A stretch of DNA of 64,000 bases from Chryseobacterium sp. G0162 (GCF_003815715.1 NZ_CP033922.1:1248501-1312500), one strand, 5' to 3'. Shown: positions 8,626 to 18,328, numbered from the stretch's first letter. Made by a program: numbers and translations. Notes: generated from the letters alone by a model not told the origin.

Positions 8626-9768
8626 TTAAAATAAGAAAGTTACAATAAGATAAGTGATAGCAGCTACTATTGCTGAAATCGGAATGGTTAATACCCAAGC
8701 CCAAAGTAAGCTTACTGTAATTCCCCATCTTACTGCTGAAATTCTTTTTGTTAATCCTACCCCGATGATAGACCCTGTAATGGTGTGTGTGGTAGATACA
8801 GGAATACCAAAGTGATCTGTGATGAATAAAGTAATTGCTCCTGCAGTTTCTGCACTCACTCCTTCTAATGAAGTTACTTTAGTAATCTTTGTTCCCATTG
8901 TTTTAATGATCTTCCAACCTCCACTCATAGTTCCTAAAGCAATAGCAATAAACGAAACCAGAGGAACCCAGATATAGTGTTGAGCAAAATAATCGAAACG
9001 TCCTGCAGAAGGAATATTCAAATACTGTGCATCCTGAAGCATATTCACGTGATAATAAATTACCGCCGCTCCAATGATTCCCATTACTTTCTGGGCATCA
9101 TTCAAACCATGTCCTAAACTAAACAGTGCTGACGAAGCCAACTGCAATCTTTTGAAAGATTTGTCTGCTTTGTGTGGATTTGATTTTTTATAAAGGTGAA
9201 CAATAATTAATGTAATAATGATCGAGATAATCATCCCTATGATCGGTGCCATGAAAATGAACAGGAAGATAGGAATAACTTTATCAAACTTTACCACTCC
9301 CTGATGAGTTACCTGGCTGAAAGCTTCTTTAGTCGTTTCCCACACCCCAAGTTCAGGCTGTGCTGCTGCCACATCATGGTAATCCATCATAAAAGCATGC
9401 ATTAAAGCTGCTCCCAGGAATCCTCCAATCAAGGTATGTGATGATGAGGAAGGAATCCCAAACCACCATGTCAGAAGGTTCCAGGCAATAGCTGCCATCA
9501 AACCGGAAAATATAACTTCAAGCGTGATAAAATTCTCGTTAACTGTTTTGGCAATTGTATTACCAATTTTAAATTCTCCAATAATATAAGCAGCAATAAA
9601 GAAAGCTGCAAAGTTCCAAAGTGCCGCCCAAAGTACAGCCTGGAATGGAGTTAAAACTTTTGTAGAAACTATAGTTGCAATTGAGTTGGCCGCATCATGG
9701 AAACCATTGATATAATCAAAGATTAACGCCAACGCAATAATAACTACAAGTAAAATCGGAAATTCCAT
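8626..9768 (-). CDS. Inorganic phosphate transporter, PiT family
   Basis: 380-aa inner-membrane symporter of the PiT/PitA family. The two duplicated PiT signatures are visible: DYINGFHDAANSIAT near residue 18 and GHGLNDAQKVMG in the second half. About ten hydrophobic segments and a soluble central loop (SNPHKADKSF...) fit the family. It takes up phosphate, usually as a metal-phosphate complex, driven by H+ or Na+. It follows a DUF47 gene by 23 bp, the classic regulator-transporter pair. No pho box is visible to me. Confidence 0.95.
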   Translation of the reverse strand: MEFPILLVVIIALALIFDYINGFHDAANSIATIVSTKVLTPFQAVLWAALWNFAAFFIAAYIIGEFKIGNTIAKTVNENFITLEVIFSGLMAAIAWNLLTWWFGIPSSSSHTLIGGFLGAALMHAFMMDYHDVAAAQPELGVWETTKEAFSQVTHQGVVKFDKVIPIFLFIFMAPIIGMIISIIITLIIVHLYKKSNPHKADKSFKRLQLASSALFSLGHGLNDAQKVMGIIGAAVIYYHVNMLQDAQYLNIPSAGRFDYFAQHYIWVPLVSFIAIALGTMSGGWKIIKTMGTKITKVTSLEGVSAETAGAITLFITDHFGIPVSTTHTITGSIIGVGLTKRISAVRWGITVSLLWAWVLTIPISAIVAAITYLIVTFLF

Positions 9769-9791
9769 TTTTTGCTATGTATTGTTATCTT

Positions 9792-10430
9792 TTAGGCGTA
9801 TTTAATCATGATGTTCTCAATTGTATTGGCAACATCTTCTGCTTTATCCGTTACGATTTCAAGATAGTTCAATACAGATGAAACTTTAATAATGTTAATT
9901 GCATCATTAGTTTCGAATAAATCTACCATTGAGTTGGAAAGCAAATCATCTGCAATATTCTCAATAGAGTTTACTTTAATACAAGCTTCTTTCACCTGCT
10001 CCATGTTCTTAAACCCTTTAAGGTTTTTCATTGCATTCTGAATTTCAAGACATGCTTTGTGAATCAAAAGAGAGAAATCTGAATAAGCTTTCATCTCAGG
10101 AGATTTGTATAAGAAGATATATTTTGTAGAAGCGTAGATATAATCAGCAATATCATCTAATCCTGTTGCCAGTGTGTGAATATCTTCACGATCAAAAGGA
10201 GTAATGAAGTTTTTTCCCAGTTCTACGAAGATTTCGTGAGTAAGCTCGTCATTCTTATGTTCGTAATCACTCATTTTTTTCAACATTGAATCGTCATTAA
10301 GATCGAAATCCTTGATTCCAGCATTGAATTCCTCAGACATTGCAACTAGGTTTTCAGTTACCTTTTCAAAAAGTACAAAGAAGATTTTATCTTTTGGTTG
10401 AAAAGCGTGGAAAATATTACCAATTCCCAT
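9792..10430 (-). CDS. DUF47 family, PhoU-like phosphate transport regulator
   Basis: 212-aa all-helical cytoplasmic protein of the DUF47 (PhoU-related) family, usually paired with a PiT transporter and thought to modulate its activity. Acidic, potentially metal-binding helical segments such as REDIHTLATGLDDIADY (about residues 77-93) match the ExxxD-type PhoU repeats. The gene is first in a two-gene operon with PiT. A -7-like sequence with one mismatch (gAAATTTG) lies about 35 bp upstream. Confidence 0.92.
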   Translation of the reverse strand: MGIGNIFHAFQPKDKIFFVLFEKVTENLVAMSEEFNAGIKDFDLNDDSMLKKMSDYEHKNDELTHEIFVELGKNFITPFDREDIHTLATGLDDIADYIYASTKYIFLYKSPEMKAYSDFSLLIHKACLEIQNAMKNLKGFKNMEQVKEACIKVNSIENIADDLLSNSMVDLFETNDAINIIKVSSVLNYLEIVTDKAEDVANTIENIMIKYA

Positions 10431-10534
10431 TTTTTAGTATTTATAATTCGAGTGCAAATTTCTTAAAAAAGGATTGTACCTGAAACTATATAACATTAAG
10501 TTTTGTTAACATTCGCTTACCTGCTGATTACCAA

Positions 10535-10563
10535 ATAAAAAAACCGACATTACTGCCAGTTTT
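10535..10563 (-). terminator. Terminator after the DeaD-like helicase
   Basis: On the minus strand CTGGCA-gtaa-TGTCGG pairs through two G-U wobbles and is followed by TTTTTTT. Confidence 0.55.
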
Positions 10564-10581
10564 ATAGGGTATAAAAAGAGA

Positions 10582-12276
10582 TTAGTTAGCTACTTCAGCT
10601 CTCATATCTTTTCCTTTAAATTTCATCGATTGAATGTTACTTAAAACATTGTCTTTGAATGATTTTTCAACTTCAAAGAAAGAGAATTTCTCAAGAATCT
10701 CGATATCTCCGATTTCAGCTCTTTTCTTGGTTTTTCCACCAGCAGTAGCTTTATTGATAATATCTAAAACATCAAGTTTTTTCAAGTGATCTTTTTTACC
10801 AAGGTTGAAGAAGAATCTTACCATGTTTTCATCTTTTCTTCTTGGCTTTCCACCACGATCTCTGTCTCTTCCGCGATCTCTGTCTCGATCTCTTCCTCTA
10901 TCTCTGTCTCTATCACGACCACGATCTCTTCTTGAATAATCATCATCTCTGCTGCTCAATTTCTGCTCAGCAAGATCATGTTTATCCTTGTAGTATAAAG
11001 CAAGGTCTTTCAATTGGAATTGTAACAACTGGTGCACCAATTCTTCTTTTGTAAAGTTACTTAGATCTGGAATTAAACTGTCATCAAATTCGAAAATATC
11101 TTCGTGTTCCGTCAATAATTTTTCAAAAACACCTCCTACCTGAGCTTTGATAATATCTCCACCTGTAGGAATGAACTTCTCATTAATTTCAATTTTAGTA
11201 GCAGATTTGATTTGCTTCAGTTTTCTGCTTTCTTCAGGCTTGATTAAAGCCATAGAAATACCGTCTTTTCCTGCTCTACCAGTTCTTCCACTTCTGTGAA
11301 CGAATACTTCAGGATCATCAGGTAAAGAGAAGTGAATAACGTGAGTCAGAGAGTTAACATCCAATCCTCTTGCTGCAACGTCTGTAGCCACAAGAATATC
11401 AATGTTTTTCAATCTGAATTTCTTCATTACTGTATCTCTCTGTGCCTGAGAAAGGTCACCGTGAAGGGCATCAGCTGCATAACCGTTCTGCATTAAGAAA
11501 TCTGCAACCTCCTGAGTTTCCATTCTTGTTCTACAGAAAATAATGGAATACTGGTTCGGGTTAGCATCAATTAATCTTTTTAATGCTTCTTTTTTCTGAC
11601 GGTATCCTACCACATAATATTCATGCGTAATGTTCTTCTTCACTTCGTTGATAGAACCTACTGAAATACGGTGTGGTTTTGTAAGATAGTTTTTGGAAAT
11701 TCTTTCCACTTCTTTATTCATCGTAGCCGAGAATAAGAAAGTTTGTTTAGTTTCCGGAGTTTCACTTAGAATGGTTTCCAATTCATCCTTGAATCCCATT
11801 GAAAGCATTTCATCAGCTTCGTCTAATACTAACCAATGAATCGCAGAAAAGTCTAATGCTTTTCTGTTGATAAGGTCAATTACCCTACCTGGAGTTCCCA
11901 CGATAATCTGTGGTTTATCCTTTAAAGATCTCATCTGATCTACAATACTACTTCCACCATAAACCGCAGTAGTTTTGATGTCCATGTATTTAGAGTAATT
12001 CTTTATGTCTTTAGAAATCTGAAGACATAATTCCCGTGTCGGACAAAGCACCAATAATTGGATTTTGCGACTCGTATCGTCAATCATATCCAAAATCGGA
12101 AGCGAAAACGCTGCTGTTTTGCCTGTCCCTGTCTGCGCAAGTGCGATCAAGTCGCGAATATCTGAAAGAATAAAAGGGATAGTCTGTTTTTGGATTTCTG
12201 TTGGGCTTTCGTAACCCAGTTCGCCAATTGCCTTAAGGATATCAGGACTTAAATTGGTTTCCGTAAATAAATTCAT
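10582..12276 (-). CDS. DEAD-box RNA helicase, DeaD/CsdA type with C-terminal RNA-binding domain
   Basis: 564-aa helicase acting in ribosome assembly or RNA turnover, probably important in the cold as for CsdA. Motif I AQTGTGKT is at 47-54, DEAD at 152-155, SAT near 183 and HRSGRTGRAG at 327-336. A tract made almost wholly of Asp and Arg covers about residues 449-475, followed by a DbpA/CsdA-type RNA-binding domain at about 485-561 (VRFFFNLGKKD...). The 5' leader is short, with an exact -7 box 20 bp before the ATG. It is a second DEAD-box gene besides the RhlE-like one and not its close copy. Confidence 0.93.
   Translation of the reverse strand: MNLFTETNLSPDILKAIGELGYESPTEIQKQTIPFILSDIRDLIALAQTGTGKTAAFSLPILDMIDDTSRKIQLLVLCPTRELCLQISKDIKNYSKYMDIKTTAVYGGSSIVDQMRSLKDKPQIIVGTPGRVIDLINRKALDFSAIHWLVLDEADEMLSMGFKDELETILSETPETKQTFLFSATMNKEVERISKNYLTKPHRISVGSINEVKKNITHEYYVVGYRQKKEALKRLIDANPNQYSIIFCRTRMETQEVADFLMQNGYAADALHGDLSQAQRDTVMKKFRLKNIDILVATDVAARGLDVNSLTHVIHFSLPDDPEVFVHRSGRTGRAGKDGISMALIKPEESRKLKQIKSATKIEINEKFIPTGGDIIKAQVGGVFEKLLTEHEDIFEFDDSLIPDLSNFTKEELVHQLLQFQLKDLALYYKDKHDLAEQKLSSRDDDYSRRDRGRDRDRDRGRDRDRDRGRDRDRGGKPRRKDENMVRFFFNLGKKDHLKKLDVLDIINKATAGGKTKKRAEIGDIEILEKFSFFEVEKSFKDNVLSNIQSMKFKGKDMRAEVAN
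10852..10932 (-). repeat. Low-complexity Arg-Asp coding repeat
   Basis: Repeated (D-R)n and G-R-D-R codons encode the charged linker of the DeaD-like helicase. At DNA level it is a run of gatc/tctc-rich six-base units, and its length is likely to vary between strains. Confidence 0.8.
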
Positions 12277-12296
12277 TAACTATTTTAAAATTTTTG

Positions 12297-12304
12297 CAAA
12301 GATA
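12297..12304 (-). promoter_or_regulatory. -7 box of the DeaD-like helicase gene
   Basis: TATCTTTG on the minus strand matches TAnnTTTG exactly, about 20 bp before the ATG. The remaining AT-rich spacer up to 12503 shows no gene. Confidence 0.6.
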
Positions 12305-12503
12305 CAATAAATATTTGACTTGTTTTTGAACAAAGTTTTAAATATACAAACTTAAATTCAGAATCTTTTAATACTTTTTTAATATTTGAAAAATTAAATC
12401 CAAAAAAACAAGCTTTGGGTTAAAAATTTGTTAAACATTAGTTTTTTTTATTAAATTGGATTGATTTTTTCTGGATTATTTATGAATTTTCGAAAACAAA
12501 ACT

Positions 12504-13814
12504 ATGAAACGCAGATTTTTCTTTTTGATATTCTCATTGATAACGCTTGAAATATTTGCTCAGACCCCCAATTATCCCACCCGGTGGACCCTGGATAATT
12601 GTATTGAATATGCAAAGGAGAACAATATTTCTATCAATTCATTAAGGCTTTCAAAAAATTCAGCTCAGCAGGATCTGCTGCAGGCTAAAGAAGCAAAATA
12701 TCCCAACCTTAACGGAACGGTTTCACAAGGTCTTTTTTCTCTTAACGGAAATGACGGGCTTCACGTAACCGGAGCACAAACTCAAAGTATTGGAGCCAAT
12801 TCTTCGATGACCCTTTACCATGCCAATTATATTAAAAATAATGAAGCATCAAAAAACATGCTCGTTCAGATGGCTGATTTATCTGTACAGGAATCTGAAA
12901 ACAATATTACCATAAGCATCACACAGGCATATCTTAATATCTTGATGAATGAAGAAAATATCATTTCACTGGAAAATGTTTTAAAAACAACCCAAACCCA
13001 GTTAAAACAGGGAGATCAACTTTATAAAGCGGGAAGTCTTTCTAAACTTAATTATCTTCAGATTCAATCACAGGTTGCTCAGGATCAGTATAATTTAATT
13101 TCAGCTCAGAATAATTTGCGCACCAATATTGTTAATTTAAAACAAATTTTGCAATTGCCGACGAATTATGACTTCCAGATTGTAAAACCGGACAGTCTCA
13201 TGGTGGATGACCAGCTAAAATCCCTTCAAGACGTTCAGAGTCTTGCCCAAAACCAACGCCCTGAAGTAAAATATGGGGAACTGAATGTGGAAAATTCAAA
13301 TACCAATCTTAAAATGGCTCAGGCTTCTATTCAACCCACCTTAAGTGTAGTAGGAAATGTTTCAACCAATTATACCAATGGGAATGGCAATTATTTTAAT
13401 CAATTAGGTAATAATTTCTACATGCCTATCGGATTAAGCCTTGGTATTCCGCTTTATAATAACAGAATATACAAAACGCAGATTGAAAAATCAAAAATTG
13501 CGATAGAGCAGGCTAATCTTGATCTTCAAAATACCAAAACGATTCTCAACCAACAGATCGAGCAATCCTATATCAATTTACAAAATGCAGTATCACAATA
13601 CGATTCCGCCTCCAAACAAATGGAGCTCAACCAACAGAGCTACGATATTGTGAATGCTCAGATGAAAATTGGCAGTATTGACTATGTACAGCTTCAACAG
13701 CAACGATTGCTTTACATTCAGTCTATTCAAAATTATCTGCAGGCTAAATACACTGCGGTTCTCAATAAACAGATTTACGAATTTTATGCAGGTAACCCTA
13801 TAAATCTAAAGTAA
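12504..13814 (+). CDS. TolC family outer membrane efflux protein
   Basis: 436-aa outer-membrane channel of the TolC family, first gene of a tripartite efflux operon. A signal peptide (MKRRFFFLIFSLITLEIFAQ) ends at about residue 20. Two outer-membrane-efflux repeats follow, rich in long Gln/Asn/Ala helices (for example LDLQNTKTILNQQIEQSYIN), as expected for the periplasmic alpha barrel. It would form the exit duct for the MacA/MacB-like proteins encoded next. A repeated hairpin element fills the spacer to the adaptor gene. Substrate is unknown. Confidence 0.93.
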   Translation: MKRRFFFLIFSLITLEIFAQTPNYPTRWTLDNCIEYAKENNISINSLRLSKNSAQQDLLQAKEAKYPNLNGTVSQGLFSLNGNDGLHVTGAQTQSIGANSSMTLYHANYIKNNEASKNMLVQMADLSVQESENNITISITQAYLNILMNEENIISLENVLKTTQTQLKQGDQLYKAGSLSKLNYLQIQSQVAQDQYNLISAQNNLRTNIVNLKQILQLPTNYDFQIVKPDSLMVDDQLKSLQDVQSLAQNQRPEVKYGELNVENSNTNLKMAQASIQPTLSVVGNVSTNYTNGNGNYFNQLGNNFYMPIGLSLGIPLYNNRIYKTQIEKSKIAIEQANLDLQNTKTILNQQIEQSYINLQNAVSQYDSASKQMELNQQSYDIVNAQMKIGSIDYVQLQQQRLLYIQSIQNYLQAKYTAVLNKQIYEFYAGNPINLK

Positions 13815-13816
13815 AC

Positions 13817-13904
13817 TATGAAATCGCTATGATTTACAAACAAAATACCGATGAGGATAACGCGATTGCATATGACCTTTAAAAACAATAAACGGCTAGC
13901 ATAT
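13817..13904 (+). repeat. Intra-operon hairpin repeat, copy 1
   Basis: This 85-bp spacer between the TolC and MacA genes closely matches the reverse complement of 54637-54716. Shared blocks are ATGAAATCGC-ATGATTT, ACCGAT, ACGCGATTGCATATG, TTTAAAA-ACAATA and the closing CATATGAAA. TGAAATCGC (13819-13827) and CGCGATTGCA (13861-13870) can pair with one mismatch around a 33-nt loop. It begins 3 bp after the upstream stop and runs into the next ATG. Confidence 0.7.
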
Positions 13905-15174
13905 GAAAACAAAGAATAAAAAATGGTTATACTGGGTTGTGGGTGGCATCATTGCTATAGGTGCAGTCTGGTTTTTCTTCATCAGAGAAAAAGAAATAAA
14001 AATCCAATTGGAAACGGTAAAACCTGAAATGGGAGAATTTTCCAATTCTATTACTGCCACAGGAACTATTCAACCAGTGGATACTGTTGCGGTAGGTACT
14101 CAGGTATCAGGAATTATCAAAAATATTTATGTAGATTTTAATTCTACTGTAAAAAAGGGACAGCTTTTAGCGACTCTGGATCCGGATCTTCTTCAGTTCC
14201 AATCTGAACAGTATAAAGCCAATCTTCAGAATGCAAAAAGTAATCTTGCTTACAATGAAATCAACATCAACCGACAGTCACAGCTTTATAAAGTAGGAGC
14301 CATCAGCAAAGCAGATTATGATATTGCCACCAATCAATACAATATGGCAAAAGCACAGGTAGGTACTGTAACTGCCCAGCTTTCTACTGCTAATAAAAAC
14401 CTCTCACTTACCTATATCTATTCTCCGATAGACGGCACCGTTCTCAACAGGAATGTAAGCGAAGGGCAGACTGTAGCCTCCAGCTTCAGTACCCCTACTC
14501 TATTTAGTATTGCTAAAGACCTTACTAAAATGAGGGTTCGTGCTTCAGTAGATGAAGCTGATATTGGAAATGTGAAGGTGGGACAGAAGGCAACTTTTAC
14601 TGTAGATGCTTTTCCTGATGAAACATTTAATGGTGAAGTTGCTGAAGTCCGGCTCCACCCTACCGTTTCATCGAATGTTGTAAACTACACTACCATCATT
14701 AATGCTGACAACTCTGGTTTGAAATTAAAGCCAGGAATGACCGCAAATATTACAATTTACACACAGGTTTTAGAGAATGTAATGAAAATCCCGACTGCTG
14801 CAACCAGCTTCAGACCAGACAGTCTGGTTATTCAAAAATACAAGATCAATTCACCATTTGCCAATGCTAAGGCCCATGAAAAAGGGCAAGGGAAAAAGCA
14901 AGGGATGAAGAAAGGTACAGACAAGAAAAATGAGGCCGGTGTATGGGTTATTGCCAAAGACAGCACCATATCCCACAAAAGGATTAAAACAGGAATGGAC
15001 AGTGATACTGAAATACAAGTTATTTCTGGTTTAGATAAAAATGATAATATCATCACAGGCTACAAGCTGCTCTCTAAAAAATCTTCCGGTGGACAGACAA
15101 AAAGCCCGTTTATGCCTCAAAGAAGAAGTGGTGGTAACAATAATAAAGGCGGCGGCGGTGGACCCAGACAATAA
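13903..15174 (+). CDS. Periplasmic adaptor subunit, MacA-like
   Basis: 423-aa membrane-fusion protein linking an ABC transporter to TolC. One membrane anchor spans about residues 9-28. The lipoyl/hairpin region follows, with TVAVGTQVSGIIKNI near residue 63 and a coiled hairpin, then a beta-barrel (LRVRASVDEADIGNV region) and a membrane-proximal domain. A Lys/Gly-rich insert (HEKGQGKKQGMKKG) interrupts the last domain, and the C-terminus is Gly/Asn-rich. It is in the operon TolC-MacA-MacB(ATPase)-MacB(permease), so it is an ABC-type adaptor rather than an RND partner. Confidence 0.93.
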   Translation: MKTKNKKWLYWVVGGIIAIGAVWFFFIREKEIKIQLETVKPEMGEFSNSITATGTIQPVDTVAVGTQVSGIIKNIYVDFNSTVKKGQLLATLDPDLLQFQSEQYKANLQNAKSNLAYNEININRQSQLYKVGAISKADYDIATNQYNMAKAQVGTVTAQLSTANKNLSLTYIYSPIDGTVLNRNVSEGQTVASSFSTPTLFSIAKDLTKMRVRASVDEADIGNVKVGQKATFTVDAFPDETFNGEVAEVRLHPTVSSNVVNYTTIINADNSGLKLKPGMTANITIYTQVLENVMKIPTAATSFRPDSLVIQKYKINSPFANAKAHEKGQGKKQGMKKGTDKKNEAGVWVIAKDSTISHKRIKTGMDSDTEIQVISGLDKNDNIITGYKLLSKKSSGGQTKSPFMPQRRSGGNNNKGGGGGPRQ

Positions 15175-15215
15175 AAAGCCCAAAATCTAACCTAATATTT
15201 AGCAAAAAAAAAGTC

Positions 15216-15965
15216 ATGGCAGAAAAAATTCTTGATATCATGGATCTGAAAAGGGAATTCAGAATGGGTGAAGAGATTGTTCATGCGTTGAAAGGAGTTA
15301 CTTTTTCTGTAGAAAGAGGAGAATTCGTGACGATCATGGGAAGCAGTGGCTCGGGAAAATCTACCTTGCTTAATATTTTGGGCTGCCTGGATAAACCCTC
15401 CAGCGGCGATTATATTCTTGATGGAGTTAATGTTAAAAATCTTGACCGAGATGAATTGGCTGTTCTTAGGAATAAAAAAATAGGTTTTGTGTTCCAATCG
15501 TACAATCTTCTTCCCAGAACTACAGCAAGGGAAAACGTGGAACTTCCTCTTCTTTACAATGCAAAAATTTCAACAGAGGAAAGACACAAAAGATCATTAG
15601 AAGCATTGACTGCCGTAAAATTGGAAAGCAGAATAGATCACCTTCCCAATCAAATGTCAGGTGGGCAACAACAAAGAGTAGCTATTGCCCGGGCTTTAGT
15701 GAATGAACCTGTTATGATCCTTGCCGATGAAGCCACTGGAAATCTTGATACAAGAACTTCCTACGAGATCATGGCACTCATGCAGGATTTACATAAACAG
15801 GGACGTACCATTGTTTTTGTAACGCATGAACCCGATATCGCTACTTTTAGCAGCAGAACAGTCACACTGCGGGACGGAAAAGTAATTAAGGATGTTAAAA
15901 ATGACAATATAAAATCTGCCAGAGAAGCGCTGGATGCTCTTCCTGTCAATGATGATTATCAATAA
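15216..15965 (+). CDS. ABC transporter ATPase, MacB/LolD-like
   Basis: 249-aa nucleotide-binding subunit. Walker [10 protein letters not shown] is at 42-50, the Q-loop Gln near 94, signature MSGGQQQ at 147-153, Walker B VMILADE at 166-172 and the switch His in VTHEPD. It ends soon after the ATPase core. In E. coli MacB the ATPase and permease are fused; here they are separate genes 19 bp apart. It powers export or mechanotransmission through the adaptor and TolC channel. No C39 peptidase domain is present, so it is not a bacteriocin-processing exporter. Confidence 0.94.
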   Translation: MAEKILDIMDLKREFRMGEEIVHALKGVTFSVERGEFVTIMGSSGSGKSTLLNILGCLDKPSSGDYILDGVNVKNLDRDELAVLRNKKIGFVFQSYNLLPRTTARENVELPLLYNAKISTEERHKRSLEALTAVKLESRIDHLPNQMSGGQQQRVAIARALVNEPVMILADEATGNLDTRTSYEIMALMQDLHKQGRTIVFVTHEPDIATFSSRTVTLRDGKVIKDVKNDNIKSAREALDALPVNDDYQ

Positions 15966-15984
15966 ACACTAAAACCTCATTGCA

Positions 15985-17214
15985 ATGAACCTCTCAAACC
16001 TCTTCAGAATTGCCTGGAAAGCCCTTTTAAGAAACAAGCTTCGAGCATTTTTAACGATGCTTGGGATCATTATTGGTGTTGCTTCCGTAATTGCTATGAC
16101 TGCCATTGGCGAAGGTTCTAAAAAGAGTATCAGCGATCAGCTTTCTTCTATGGGTTCCAATATGATTACGATTCGGCCTTCAAGCAATGTGAATGTTTCA
16201 GGAGGGGCAAGAATAGGAGCCTCCGGATTGCAAACACTGAAATCACAGGATGCTGACGCTATTTCCAAAGGAGCACCTGATGTTTCTTATGTCTCTCCCG
16301 CTGTACAAACCAATGGACAGTCGATCAACGGACCCAATAACTGGCCTACCCAATTGCAGGGTGTTAATGAAGAATATTCTCAAATCAGGGATTGGAGTGT
16401 AGCAAGTGGTAATTTTTTCAGCAAGAAAGATGTTTCCTCTGCCAATAAAGTCTGCCTGCTTGGACAGACGGTTTATACGAATCTCTTCCCCAACGGAGAA
16501 GACCCGATAGGAAGTATTATCAGGTTTAATAAAGTTCCCATGAAGGTTATTGGAATTCTCTCTCCTAAAGGATCCAATGCTTTCGGCCAGGACCAGGATG
16601 ATGTCATCCTTGCTCCTTTTAATACAGTTCAGAGAAGATTTCTGGGAATTACTTATGTGCAGACCATTTATGCGGCTTCTACGAATGCAAACACGTCACA
16701 ACAGGCTACGGATCAGGTTTCAGAAATTTTAAGAAAACAGCACAAGCTTCCCGTTGATGGAAGCAACGACGACTTCAGTGTAAAAACCCAGGCGGAACTG
16801 ATCTCTACCATGAGTTCTACCAGCCAGCTTCTGACCGTACTGCTTTCTGCTATTGCCGGAATCTCATTGATTGTAGGAGGAATCGGGATTATGAACATTA
16901 TGTATGTTTCTGTGACTGAAAGAACCAAAGAAATCGGTTTAAGGATGTCAATTGGAGCCAGAGGAAAAGACATTCTGTACCAATTTTTGATCGAAGCCGT
17001 ACTCATCAGTATTACCGGAGGAATATTGGGAGTCATCCTCGGGATTCTTTCCTCAGAGTTGGTTACTTTTTTTCTTTCATGGCCTACCTTCATTACCGAG
17101 TCATCCATTATTATTTCGTTTATTGTCTGTGCCGTCACCGGAGTATTTTTCGGCTATTATCCTGCCTTAAAAGCATCAAAACTTGACCCTATTGAAGCAT
17201 TGAGATATGAATAG
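15985..17214 (+). CDS. ABC transporter permease, MacB-like (FtsX/MacB_PCD)
   Basis: 409-aa permease with the four-helix MacB layout: one membrane helix near residues 20-42 (LTMLGIIIGVASVIAMTAIG), a large periplasmic domain, then three helices in the C-terminal FtsX domain with the usual ERTKEIGLRMSIGAR block. It is the last gene of the tripartite operon. Known relatives export macrolides, peptides, lipoproteins or siderophores; nothing here fixes the cargo. Confidence 0.94.
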   Translation: MNLSNLFRIAWKALLRNKLRAFLTMLGIIIGVASVIAMTAIGEGSKKSISDQLSSMGSNMITIRPSSNVNVSGGARIGASGLQTLKSQDADAISKGAPDVSYVSPAVQTNGQSINGPNNWPTQLQGVNEEYSQIRDWSVASGNFFSKKDVSSANKVCLLGQTVYTNLFPNGEDPIGSIIRFNKVPMKVIGILSPKGSNAFGQDQDDVILAPFNTVQRRFLGITYVQTIYAASTNANTSQQATDQVSEILRKQHKLPVDGSNDDFSVKTQAELISTMSSTSQLLTVLLSAIAGISLIVGGIGIMNIMYVSVTERTKEIGLRMSIGARGKDILYQFLIEAVLISITGGILGVILGILSSELVTFFLSWPTFITESSIIISFIVCAVTGVFFGYYPALKASKLDPIEALRYE

Positions 17215-17324
17215 TTTTATGTAAATTTGGATAGTGTTGTGGAGTATGGGCACGGGTTTCGAGTTTTCGGGATGATGAGATTCAGAATATAGCCACCAGA
17301 AAAATTAATAAACATCAACAAAAT

Positions 17325-17993
17325 ATGTCAGCCAGTATTTCTTCTAAAACCTTTGATTTTCTAAAAAAGTTAACCAAAAATAACAACCGTGAATGGTTTA
17401 ATGAAAATAAGAATCTGTATACTGAATCTCAGTCAAATGTCATTGATTTTTTAGACAGCTTGATTAAAGAAATGTCCGGATTTGATGAAGAACTTGCTAA
17501 AATTGACAGTAAAAAATCACTTTTCAGAATTTACCGTGACACCCGCTTTTCGAAAGATAAATCCCCGTACAAAACTAATTTCGGAGCTTCTCTGGGGATG
17601 GGAAAAGGAAATCAGAAAGGCGGATATTACCTTCATATGGAACCTGGTAAATCTTTTCTGGCCGGTGGTATATATATGCCTGAATCTTCAGTTTTAAAAG
17701 AAGTACGGAAGGAAATCTCTTTGTATGGCGATGATTTTCTTAAAATTTTAAATCATAAAGATTTCAAAAAACACTTTCCTGAACTAGATCAGGAAGATAA
17801 ACTGAAAAAGGTGCCTCAGGGTTTTGAAAAAGAAGATCCTATGGCGGAATATTTAAAGCTTAAAAACTTCATTGTGGTATACCCCATCAAAGATGAAGAA
17901 GTTTTAGATAAAAATGCTGTGAAAAATCTCAGTAAGATTTTCAAACTAATGAAACCTTTTAATGATTTCCTGAATACTCCTTTCCAGGATTAA
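17325..17993 (+). CDS. DUF2461 family protein
   Basis: 222-aa cytoplasmic protein of the DUF2461 (TIGR02453) family. Typical blocks are FLKKLTKNNNREWFNENK near the N-terminus, RIYRDTRFSKDKSPYKTNFGA at about residues 68-88 and GGYYLHMEPG. Its biochemical role is unknown. It stands alone between the efflux operon and the glycan cluster, with no clear promoter box. About 330 bp of non-coding AT-rich DNA follows, in which I see no gene. Confidence 0.88.
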   Translation: MSASISSKTFDFLKKLTKNNNREWFNENKNLYTESQSNVIDFLDSLIKEMSGFDEELAKIDSKKSLFRIYRDTRFSKDKSPYKTNFGASLGMGKGNQKGGYYLHMEPGKSFLAGGIYMPESSVLKEVRKEISLYGDDFLKILNHKDFKKHFPELDQEDKLKKVPQGFEKEDPMAEYLKLKNFIVVYPIKDEEVLDKNAVKNLSKIFKLMKPFNDFLNTPFQD

Positions 17994-18299
17994 AAATCGT
18001 TCAAGAATAAGCAACTTTTGGATTTCATTTGTATTTTTTATTACAGATGGCTAAGACTTTCACAGATGCAACTGCATTTACTATTGTAGTATCTAAAAAA
18101 TGCCTGTATAGACCTATGAAATTCTGTTTTTTTACGCATAAATATTCTACAAAGTAAAAAACACTCCTACAAGGCGTTTATGTGACAAATTCAAAATATA
18201 CTAGAGCTCAAGGTCTTACAAAACAACACACAAACACTATCAACTGAAAATCAATTCATTATATTTAACATTTTTTAAGAAAAGTTTTACATTTTTGCT

Positions 18300-18307
18300 T
18301 ATCTTTG
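18300..18307 (+). promoter_or_regulatory. -7 box of the glycan cluster (FkbM-flippase)
   Basis: TATCTTTG matches TAnnTTTG. It overlaps an in-frame TTG at 18305 and so rules it out as a start, supporting the ATG at 18329. Confidence 0.6.
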
Positions 18308-18328
18308 CTGTTCGTCAAAAAGCTAAGG

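Noticed and set aside
10842..10940. CRISPR-like short repeats
   Set aside because: The repeats are in frame and encode the Asp-Arg linker of the DeaD-like helicase; there are no spacers or cas genes.
15192..15497. 101-aa ORF opposite the MacB-like ATPase gene
   Set aside because: It is antisense to the Walker A region of a well-supported gene.
12504..17214. Possible exporter for the double-glycine peptide
   Set aside because: The ATPase has no C39 peptidase domain and the operon is 9 kb away; it fits MacAB-TolC efflux instead.
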